NCBI GenBank assembly: GCA_002110485.1
Contig: MOWL01000031.1
Coordinates: 57,990 to 121,989 of the forward strand
Direction of reading: 5' to 3'
Source: Emergomyces orientalis
Lineage: Eukaryota > Ascomycota > Eurotiomycetes > Onygenales > Ajellomycetaceae
DNA length: 64,000 nt
The translations under genes and the position numbers were made by a program. This document shows positions 56,901-64,000 of the stretch, piece by piece. The stretch's first letter is position 1. The number at the start of each line of letters is the position of its first letter. The notes under the pieces were generated by a model. The model was given only the letters and a program-made list of their open reading frames with translations, had not been told where the DNA came from and did no database searches.

Positions 56901-59838
56901 TTCTCAGTCGGCCACTCAGTTTGAGCCAGCGTGGTTACAGAATGATGATGGAACAGCAATAACTCTTGATGGACTAGTTACTCCTACTCGTGAAGATACT
57001 CCACTGTCAACCAATGACACGCCAATGGTACAGCCTTCTCGGCCTGTCACTCAGTTTAACATGTCGAGCTTGATCAGGGGATGGCGCGTAGAAGGTCGGT
57101 CGGGCGCTGCCGGGGTCCGAAAACGCCAAATAAAAGATACACCAGCGCGACACGCTATCAGTGAAGCTACTACCTCTGCTGCAGTGATCAATGACCATTC
57201 AACCTCTAGTTTTCCATTAGGGGAGATATCTAAGGTCGATGTTTCGACAACACAGGTGGAAAACCAAGATCGAATAGACAAAAATGTCGAAGAAAGGGCG
57301 GTGGATACGCGAATATGCAAATTGACTGGTGAAGGGCTAGCTGCTGAACCTGCGGCACTGACAGAACTCACAGGCCACACCAACAACACGCCTGTGGACA
57401 ACACGACAGAACTGAGAAATCGACACGACATGCAACCAGACGCGGCTCGGACACAACCCGGAGGGGCCTGTGCCACTGATATTAGGCCTGCCACTGCTGG
57501 AGATGATGCAGAAGCTTTCGGCGATACCATGGATGGTTATCTTAGCGAATTTCTGGCGGCTGACACGGAACAAAGAGCTATGGGAAATTATGAGTTACAA
57601 AATCACACCCAGCAGGATGGAGGCCACGGGGGCTCTGCTGAAAGCACTGGCATCGAAGCAGACAAGTGGGTGGCACGGGAGCGAGCGACGGCTCTCGCTC
57701 AATTGCAAAATCAGGTTGAGGGAAGAGATGACAACCAGCCCAGTGAGGAAATTCAATGCAAAGCTGACGCTCCCGTTGCCAGGCCTTCCCAACCTGCCGC
57801 TCATACTGACTTACCAAGCTTGGTTGCTGCATGGTGTATGCAAGAAAGTCAGCTGAATGATGACACATTGCAACCACCTCACAATGCTTACAGAAGATCT
57901 TCTAAGACAGATCAAAGAGAAAAATCTGCTGGATTTAGACAATCTTGGATGAAGAAGAAGAAGAAGAAGATGAAGAAGACATTAATAAGAAGATCTTCTA
58001 GAGCACATCAAGAACGCAGACATGCTAAAGTTAGACAACCTTGGATCAGAAAGAAGCAATCACAAAAAGTTGTCAATCAAGCGAGCGACCAGCCATCACT
58101 GTCAATGAATATATTGAAAACACATGTGACAGAGCCATCAGAGAACAGAGCTGACAACGGAATTCAATGTGAAGCTGATAATGCGACAGCGCCATCAGAG
58201 AACAGAATTCAATGTGAAGCTGATAATGTGACAGAGTCATCAGAGAACAGAGCTGACAACAGAATTCAATGTGAAGCTGATAATGCGACAGAGCCATTAG
58301 AGAACAGGGCTGACAACAGAATTCAATGTGAAGCTGATAATGCGACAGAGCCATTAGAGAACAGGGCTGACAACAGAATTCAATGTGAAGCTGATAATGC
58401 GACAGAACCATCAGAGAACAGAGCTGAATGTGAAGCTGATACTTCTGTTGCTGAGCCTTCTCAACCCATCACTCATCCTGACTTATCAAGCTTGATTGCA
58501 GCATGGAATAAGCGAAGAAGTCAACTAAAGAATGATGCAGCACAACTGCCTCAGAATACATCCAAAACTTCTTCTACACACCAGAAAAACAAACCTGCTG
58601 GAATTAGAAAATCTTGGATGAAAAAGAAGCAGGCACAAAAAATTGCCAATCAAGTGATTGACAACAGGGTTGGAAATAAATTGAATGCTGACCATTCCGG
58701 GCCTGTAGATGATATGCAGGAGCATGGAGCAGCAGAACAGAAACACCGACAGGAAAAACAGCAGAAATTCAATCCTAGCAGGATTCAAAAGACAAAGAGG
58801 CCGCAGCCATTGCAGCAAGATATCAACCAAACAGTTGGAAGTGAACTAAATATCAGTCATCCTAGGCCTATAGATGATCTGCAGAATCCAGAGCTACCAC
58901 CAGCCGAGCACGGAGCGGCAGCTTCTGGAGAAACAAGGGCAGAAGCCGCTCGAGTTCGGTTTGACCTTCGTGCCAAGAATGAAAGGGTAGACCAGGACGG
59001 CGGTGGGGATCTTCGTCCCCGGCCAGTGACGCAGTATAATTTCAAAGAGCTGAACCAAAGCACGCTCACCGACCCTGGGGAAAGGGAATTTTGGCCGCGC
59101 GGTGTTAAGCGTCCCTTTATTGAGGTGTCTGGTGGCGGAGGGGTCTCGACGCCCACTGATCCTGGGGACGGTGAAATTTGGCCGCGTGGTGTTAAGCGCC
59201 CTAACATTGAGGTGGAGCCCGAGCCGGTGTCCGGCGGCGGCGGGGTCTCGACACCCGCTGACCTTGGGGACGGGGAATTTTGGCCGCGCGGTGTTAAGCG
59301 TCCCTTTATTGAGGTGTCTGGTGGCGGAGGGGTCTCGACGCCCACTGATCCTGGGGACGGTGAAATTTGGCCGCGTGGTGTTAGGCGCCCTAACATTGAG
59401 GTGGAGCCCGAGCCGGTGTCCGGCGGTGGCGGGGTCTCGACACCCGCTGACCTTGGGGACGGGGAATTTTGGCCGCGCGGTGTTAGGCGTCCCTTAATTA
59501 GCACGGACCCCGAACCGGTGTCTACCGACGGTAAGGTCTCCATCACACTTCACATCTACGAGCAAAGCCATTGGAGCGTGGCTGATGTGCTGTCTGTCGA
59601 CCCTTCCGCGCCATCCCTCCTGGAGAGAGCGGTCTGGAGTTACAAAGCGCGGAATATATTTGTGTATGACAAGGATATGCGGGCGGTAAGTGTCTCAACT
59701 AGCTTTCAAGCAGCAACATCAGATGGAGCCAATGTGCTGCTGTTGATTCCCAAGGAGGTAAAGTCACATGCTCAAGCACATATAATAAAGCCGCCCGCCA
59801 GACTGCACAAGAGAGGGAAAATTGATCGTAAAAATTAA
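53995..59838 (+). CDS. giant DUF3723 protein with internal repeats, about 1950 aa
   Basis: Residues 1 to about 310 (FWFSLMNDD..., LRSFDALVPTLNSFFEDFK, YRQMWLYAMRHYPQMP, LACQLGF) match the DUF3723 region of fungal proteins. The last ~90 residues (LHIYEQSHWSVADVLSVDPS ... FQAATSDGANVLLLIP) match its usual C-terminal block. Between them are a coiled coil (about 387-490), a long Ser/Thr/Pro/Glu repeat, three W-containing units ending in basic SWMKKK, a 19-residue repeat and a Gly/Pro-rich repeat. The frame is open upstream to an acceptor at 53946 (ATCCGCAG), so ATG 53995 may not be the true start and N-terminal exons may be missing. DUF3723 genes are common cargo of Starship transposons; biochemical function is unknown. 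Confidence 0.8.
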   Translation: MNDDPESVAKVDQHTVETLQLMAPRAEAKAVYGLVTSGQIFSNFDESERNAIWRRLRSFDALVPTLNSFFEDFKCFESWAHCLMRLFIMDRSTVRQTMESLKTSCGDGDDTCVVQTSDSILDGRHEPAARHFDLAYRQMWLYAMRHYPQMPRDPKHQDRLAKAQNAGADECIVSDMASLACQLGFRSPQIEDLINQSPDRSIAKHALLKARKPDSFSYNACLFNTLIDRIVECFAAATPMDAMPPRVLVDRPVKIKTRCGHPTMRALEQDRPLLFIDHMHATDVPDKVTSFFVRRCVYFAFFGPQPILRRGASVDTVPMSPLFVPENDPMGYMSETQDQRYTVQHPPDPGPDSAPFESRSPGAMDTDERRESALELTAELEGVAAQQAAEGDRIQRGAEELLQDMTRRAREAEEKVASCTAELARAQKEAAERAAQFAEKVRVQQVAEAEERAYQVSEAEDRAVAYAVELKRLQQEALSQGDDGGRAMILNEESAPETVPLPPDDTPMAETSQSELDMPAPENTPLPPADTPMVETSQELDMPASENTPLPSDDTSMAETSQLELNMPASENTPLPLNDTSMVENSQSAIECELDIPASEITPLPPADTPMAETSQLELNMPASENTSLPLNDTSMVENSQSAIKCELDIPASEITPLPPADTSMVETSQELDMPAPEKTSLPSTNTSMMETSQSVMQSELNMPASENTSLPSDDASIAEISQSVMEPELDMSASENTSLPLDNTSIVENSQSAIERELDISAPENTSLSLNDTSMMENSQSAIERELNIPASENTSLSSDDASIVEISQSAIERELDIPAPENTPLPTDDASMVETSQELDISASENTSLQLDDTSVVETSQLELNMSVPENTLLSPANTSMVEIFHAELNMSASENTSLSPADTSMMKTSQSIMQPELDMSASENTPLSLDDTSMVETSQSVMEPELDIPAPENTPLPPDDAPMVETSQSATQFEPAWLQNDDGTAITLDGLVTPTREDTPLSTNDTPMVQPSRPVTQFNMSSLIRGWRVEGRSGAAGVRKRQIKDTPARHAISEATTSAAVINDHSTSSFPLGEISKVDVSTTQVENQDRIDKNVEERAVDTRICKLTGEGLAAEPAALTELTGHTNNTPVDNTTELRNRHDMQPDAARTQPGGACATDIRPATAGDDAEAFGDTMDGYLSEFLAADTEQRAMGNYELQNHTQQDGGHGGSAESTGIEADKWVARERATALAQLQNQVEGRDDNQPSEEIQCKADAPVARPSQPAAHTDLPSLVAAWCMQESQLNDDTLQPPHNAYRRSSKTDQREKSAGFRQSWMKKKKKKMKKTLIRRSSRAHQERRHAKVRQPWIRKKQSQKVVNQASDQPSLSMNILKTHVTEPSENRADNGIQCEADNATAPSENRIQCEADNVTESSENRADNRIQCEADNATEPLENRADNRIQCEADNATEPLENRADNRIQCEADNATEPSENRAECEADTSVAEPSQPITHPDLSSLIAAWNKRRSQLKNDAAQLPQNTSKTSSTHQKNKPAGIRKSWMKKKQAQKIANQVIDNRVGNKLNADHSGPVDDMQEHGAAEQKHRQEKQQKFNPSRIQKTKRPQPLQQDINQTVGSELNISHPRPIDDLQNPELPPAEHGAAASGETRAEAARVRFDLRAKNERVDQDGGGDLRPRPVTQYNFKELNQSTLTDPGEREFWPRGVKRPFIEVSGGGGVSTPTDPGDGEIWPRGVKRPNIEVEPEPVSGGGGVSTPADLGDGEFWPRGVKRPFIEVSGGGGVSTPTDPGDGEIWPRGVRRPNIEVEPEPVSGGGGVSTPADLGDGEFWPRGVRRPLISTDPEPVSTDGKVSITLHIYEQSHWSVADVLSVDPSAPSLLERAVWSYKARNIFVYDKDMRAVSVSTSFQAATSDGANVLLLIPKEVKSHAQAHIIKPPARLHKRGKIDRKN
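55470..56950 (+). repeat. ~75-90-bp coding repeats (PASENTPLPPDDTS-type)
   Basis: About 17 units with the core ASENTxLPxxDTSMxETSQ, variable in length because of an optional SVMEPELD-like linker. Clearly a coding repeat within the DUF3723 protein. Confidence 0.9.
58125..58440 (+). repeat. 57-bp coding repeat (19 aa), about 5.5 copies
   Basis: Unit ENRADNRIQCEADNATEPL; two central copies are almost identical in DNA. Confidence 0.9.
59020..59530 (+). repeat. Gly/Pro-rich coding repeat, five copies
   Basis: Unit GDGEFWPRGVKRPFIEV with spacers SGGGGVSTPTDP; alternating short and long spacers show a two-unit duplication. Confidence 0.9.
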
Positions 59839-61445
59839 TGTAATATGCAGAGAGAGATATGCTGATAGACTTGAGTCTGTAAGCACAATGAGAAAAGATT
59901 TCCAAGAGTGATATAGTCTTGTCCTGGCATAGCTGCTGTATCATCCAGCTCATGACATAATATATCATTAGAGAGCAAACTCAAGACAAAATAAAACATA
60001 TACTAATAAGAATATGAGTCTACTATCAAGAGACCAGGCATGTGATAATTCATTCATGAAAAATGATCTAGAAGATTTCTCTTAGGTCTGTCATTGTCTT
60101 GTGTACACTGTCTCAAGACAAAATTCATCATGAGACCTTCAATTAATCTCTGTGAGTGATTCATGATGTAATCAGTCTCAGTAGCATTCTTCTGAATTTG
60201 CAGCGGGCACAGGAACCATTTTTTGTTAAGATCAATCAATAATTATCATTTTTTCATGGTGAACCCCAGCGGTCCCTTTCTGAACTTTCAAGGTTTCAGG
60301 TAATATATCTCTATCTGGTGGTTTCGTCTTTACTAGCCCTAGAGTAGATAATAACTAAGTAGTGTAATGCTGTGTCTTCATTCTGATTCATATTATGGGA
60401 AAGAGTCTTCCGGTGGAGGAAGAGAAGGCGATATTATCTCCAGTTCTTGACAGTCATGTTTCTGTCTGCTTGTGAGTAATGTGCATTATTCACTTTCTAA
60501 ACTTGACATCAACAGAGACTGTCTGGTTGTCTGACTTCTCTTCCTTGCCTCCCCTTCCTTGCATTCATTGTACTCATTTTCGATGTACCTTTCTGGGTGG
60601 TCAGCAAGGAAGCCCACTGAATACAGAAATAATGCTTACTGGTACTGAAATGTTACGCGCGGCATTCTGATCTTCTTTCACAGAGATCTGTAGATCAGTA
60701 TCATATTATTCTTTACTCTCTGTTTCAATTGTCTTGAGTTTCGCGGACATTCTCTTAAGTATTTCTATCATTTTGAGCACCTGGCTATGTATGTCCATGA
60801 TTTCTTGAGCCATATTGTCATGTCTAAAGAAGTTGCTGAAGGTCTTCGCATTTCATGGTTGGCATGCAGCATTGCGTCAGGCGGGTTTCTGGATAGCGAC
60901 TGAGTTTCTGCTCCGACGCGAATTTCCAGTTGATTTGTGGAGTAGATTTATTATACAAAAACAAATATCCAGAACTGAAGAGGTATATATATTTCTTTCC
61001 AGGGCTAGAAAAAATATACAGATTAAAATGAGAAGTGAGAGAGAAAAGCAAACACAAACAAAGAAAATATCTATTATAGCTATAGACAAGGTAGACTCTG
61101 GAATAGAATGTGATTAGGCAATATCAATAGAGCTCCTAGGCCGGAATGAAATATGACAAGCACACAAGATCAAACAAAGAGAACTGAAGCAAACAAGAAA
61201 ATAAATAACAAAGACAAATCAAAATCAAAAATGAATTCTAACAAATTGACTTTACAATCTTGCATTCACTGTGCTCACTCACTATTTGACATCCTCTAAG
61301 TTCAAGGTGCGTCGCTGCTGTTTGTGGTCTCCAGATTGGCTAAAGATCAACAAGGGCAAAGATTTTGAGCTTCTACCCAAAAGATATGTTCTAATGCTAC
61401 CTTATTCACTAAGAAAATGCATACCAATAACTACATGTACCCGAT
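59839..61445. other. intergenic, AT-rich
   Basis: No gene I can support. A 35-codon minus-strand ATG frame at 60710-60816 has heptad-like hydrophobic spacing but nothing else. Confidence 0.4.
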
Positions 61446-62153
61446 TCACTCAAGATTAAGCAACTTCCCGATCTTGTTGCTCTCCTTCAGAATCCGGCGG
61501 GCCCCTTTCACATTGACTCCCATGTCCTCCCGGACCAACATCTCCAGCAGTTCAGGAACCAAGACCTCCTGGGCATACACAACAGTACCATATTTTGCCA
61601 CCACGCTATCGATGCCGGCCAGTGAGTCGATGGCATCTTTAAAGTGAGACACGACATGCTCTGAGCTAGAGGGAAGGTCAGTGAAGATGTTCCTTGATGA
61701 GTTCACGGGAATTTTTTTTTTTTTTGGGAGGGGGAGGGAAGGGGGAACTCACAGGATCCCATGGCCTCTGAGGCCATAGTAGCCAGTTCTATGCAGGACA
61801 CTCCGGGAGAGGATCTTCCTGCCATGCTTCTGCACTTTCTTGTGCACAACACTCTTGTAGCGGGAGCGGTACCCGGAATCATCGAGGATCCGGTGCAGGC
61901 GAGGATGGAATTGAATCAACCGATCATCGAGGCGGTCCCACGCAATGATGGGATAGCGAAGTCGGGACCATTTGCATCATGCAGTTTCCTTTTGGTGGTT
62001 CTCGCAGAACCGCAGCTGCTCGCGGACCCGCATGCGATTGTTGGCGGCATTGAACGCACTGGACGCCTCCACCTCGACCACAGAATTGCACACTGGGCAC
62101 ATGGCGGTCACTGTTGAGGATGGAGATGGTGTGCGGGGTTTCGCATTCGGCAT
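61446..62153 (-). pseudogene. RTC4-like gene broken by one TGA
   Basis: Exons 61753-62153 and 61446-61692 join over a 60-nt intron (GTGAGT...CATCAAG) that contains an A/T tract; phase closes. The product has CPVCNSVV and FCENHQ at the N-terminus and a C-terminal domain YPIIAWDRLDDRL, GYYGLRGHGI, VLVPELLEMLVREDMGV, RRILKESNKIGKLL. These match the RTC4-like domain (restriction of telomere capping 4). TGA at 61977-61979, codon 59, cuts the frame between the two parts; all else is open. Either a young pseudogene or an allele needing readthrough. A 100-bp fragment of a second copy lies at 31100-31210. Confidence 0.7.
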
Positions 62154-62321
62154 GGCCGGGTCGTCTGCTGGGTGGGGTTGTCCGCCGGGATAGCGATGTG
62201 AAGTTTCGAGGGGCGTGGGCGGCTTAGATATCAGAAGGGGCACACCAGCTGACGCACGACCTAGTAGGTTCGCAAGGAGAGCAGTGCATCAGTACCCATT
62301 GCAATCCTTGCAACACATCTT

Positions 62322-63940
62322 CTAAGCATTATTTTTCAAGCTCACGTCGCGCATAGCTGAGGGGTTACAAACAGGGATCGGGTGGGCGCGCTTACATTTC
62401 CACTCTTGCCTCTGCTTGTCGGTGGGGGGGTTGCTTGCTTGCGTATTCTGAAGTTTTGTGTACCATCGCTGCCGCAAGGAGCTGAGTTGTCTGTGTGGAA
62501 ACCGCTCCTCGATCTCCATCCAAGAGAAGCCATCCTGCTTCAGGGCCACTAGGCGGACATCCTCCTCTCGAGTCCAGCGACGTCTTTTCCCGTCCGGACC
62601 CTCGACCTTCCGTCCGCCGTAATCTCTTTCGGTGTCGGCAGCTGTCGTCTCGCCCACGAGATCTGAGGCGGTCATCGGACGGCCCGTGACCATCTCGAAA
62701 ACGACTTGGGCCACCGTAGATGACAGCATCACAGCTTCCCCTCGGGCCAACAACGGAATAGGGCAACTACGCCTCTCGGCTTCAATTGGAGGTCGTGAGT
62801 GGGCAGGTGTGTCCGGGCCATGGTCTGTGTTCCAGGGGGGCGTGGAACGGTCCTTTGCAGTCGTCGTTCGACCTGCAGCGGCTGCTGCTCTTGGGATCCG
62901 AAACCGAGGACGGCGCGACGCAGCGTCGGATGGCTGTGTGGGAAGCCTGCGACGCTTCGGTGGCGGTTTTGTTGGGCCATCCTCTTCGCTGCTCGCACGG
63001 TAGTCGTCATCTGTACCGTCGGAGGGTGCGCACGAGCCACTCGTGTCGGACATGGTCGTGTTGTCTTCGACACACTGCACGGGTTTCCCGGGAAGCTTAC
63101 AGTCCTGGGTATCGGGGACCTCACGCCTCGATCGTGCACGAGTCTTCCGTTGGCGGGTCTGGAGTCGGCTGCTTGGCCCATTCTCGTACCGCATCGAGCT
63201 TGATAAGTCTTCTTCGAGGCGAGCCGCTATGACTGGCACTTCGACCGCGACCATGGGGTGCATAGGACGGTACCGACCCCGGGCTGGCGTTGTCTCTTGA
63301 GCGGGATAGAACGTCCACCGGCGATGCCAATGCCGGCTTCGGCGCTTCCACCACCCGCCTTGGGAGAGTGAGATATGGATGTTGCACGGCTAGAAGTGTC
63401 TTGTTTGGCGGGAGACGTGAAGGTGCTGTCAACGGTGGACCCGTCCGCAGTGTTGTCATCAGAGTCTACCACGATCGGCGGATCAAAGGGCAGAGGGTTG
63501 TCACCCTGACTGCTTCGGGGCCATTCTCGTCTATGCGACGTATCCTGATCCGAACCCGGCTCAAATAAGCCAGCCTGCGGAATCGAATCCAATACGGGCG
63601 TTGGACTGCTGTCGCCAGGAAGAGACTTTGTGCCAGTGGATCCGACCAGGTCGCATTCTACGGCGGACGAAGGATCTGGTAAGGATTCGTTGTCTTTCTC
63701 CTGGCCTCTGTCCTCATCCCCATCAGGAAAACCTAGGGGGCGCCCTAGTGTTAGAAACCGGTCTAACCAGATAGAATAAAAATGAACAAAGGGAAGAGAG
63801 AGAGAGCGAGCCGGCTACCTACCGTGAGAACCGCGTCTCTCGTCATTCAAACACCGGCTCGAGCGTTCCTCTGCATCACTGGGGATGGGAACGCAGAGAG
63901 ATGGATTGAGATCGGCTGCATCAAGTCCCGAGGAATTCAT
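62322..63940 (-). CDS. Myb/SANT-domain protein, 493 aa, three exons
   Basis: Exons 63823-63940 (ATG 63940), 63274-63732 and 62322-63226. The first intron (90 nt, GTAGGT...CCCCTAG) keeps phase. The second (47 nt, GTACCG...GTCATAG) also fits but has a weak branch site. The N-terminal 400 residues are disordered and Ser/Pro/acidic with a basic RQRKTRARSRR patch. A single SANT/Myb repeat lies near residues 410-450 (RRWTREEDVRLVALKQDGFS ... LSSLRQRWYTKL). A short basic, Cys-containing tail follows. It is likely a nuclear DNA-binding protein and lies 170 bp upstream of the RTC4-like gene on the same strand. Myb/SANT genes are frequent in fungal giant transposons. Confidence 0.8.
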
Positions 63941-64000
63941 CAAAAATCATTTCGGGCGAGTATCCTCTGCCCGGGACTGGACCTCATGGTGATCTTGGAA

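Noticed and set aside
55463..59546. Long minus-strand frames opposite the DUF3723 gene
   Set aside because: Repeat-driven shadows of the coding strand.
60710..60816. 35-codon minus-strand coiled-coil-like frame
   Set aside because: Too short and without neighbouring exons to call as a gene.
1..64000. tRNA, rRNA, CRISPR arrays and telomere repeats
   Set aside because: I looked for these and saw none; the tandem arrays present have no spacer structure.
1..64000. Alternative genetic code with TGA as sense
   Set aside because: Intact genes in the window (for example N1, N2, the C2H2 gene and the gene at 50272) end at TGA, so TGA works as a stop here.

Overview
The window looks like accessory sequence from a filamentous ascomycete, most likely Eurotiales (Aspergillus/Penicillium type). 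Genes carry short introns of about 40-60 nt with GT...AG ends and CTGAC/CTAAC-like branch sites. The families are typical of that group: a DUF7924 protein, a DUF7025/AAA ATPase, a DUF3723 protein, RTC4-like, fungal C2H2 and bZIP proteins, and a Ty1/copia element. Coding density is low, both strands are used, and repeats and decayed copies are common. Nothing resembles a housekeeping block. All exon models below were built by eye from splice signals and reading phase.

Layout. 0-2.5 kb: a 1.83-kb inverted-repeat element, a second hairpin element and a decayed MADS-like copy. 2.7-7.8 kb: a three-exon conserved hypothetical gene and a tandem-domain MADS-like gene. 7.9-13.7 kb: a 17-bp minisatellite, a C2H2 protein with 25-residue repeats, a hypothetical gene and a RasGEF-like gene broken by one TGA. 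14.1-20.3 kb: a bZIP gene, then a complete copia element (104-bp identical LTRs, CATTT target duplication) whose gag-pol frame is broken only by five TGA codons. 21.3-27.3 kb: a Myb/SANT gene, an eight-exon AAA ATPase, and two convergent small genes with overlapping ends.

28.4-38.2 kb is the most interesting part. It holds a DUF7924 gene with a PD-(D/E)XK-like signature. It also holds two copies of a divergent gene pair, each made of a small protein-kinase-like gene and a PD-(D/E)XK-nuclease-like gene reading away from a shared promoter region (31.6-33.8 kb and 35.3-38.2 kb), with an unknown gene between the pairs. This could be an undescribed two-gene module.

38.5-53.6 kb: a 75-bp repeat array, two paralogous small basic proteins (about 41 and 50.5 kb), a large TPR-type gene and a folylpolyglutamate-synthase-like gene (both broken by TGA codons), a MADS-like gene, a RING-finger gene and a zinc-ribbon-like gene. 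53.9-64 kb: a giant repeat-rich DUF3723 protein, an RTC4-like gene broken by one TGA, and a Myb/SANT protein. DUF3723 and Myb/SANT genes are known cargo of fungal Starship giant transposons, so this end may belong to one, although no DUF3435 captain is visible.

A thread across the window is that five loci (copia, RasGEF-like, TPR, FPGS-like, RTC4-like) together carry about 14 in-frame TGA codons and almost no TAA or TAG. This fits CGA-to-TGA (CpG transition) decay better than classical CpA-directed RIP.
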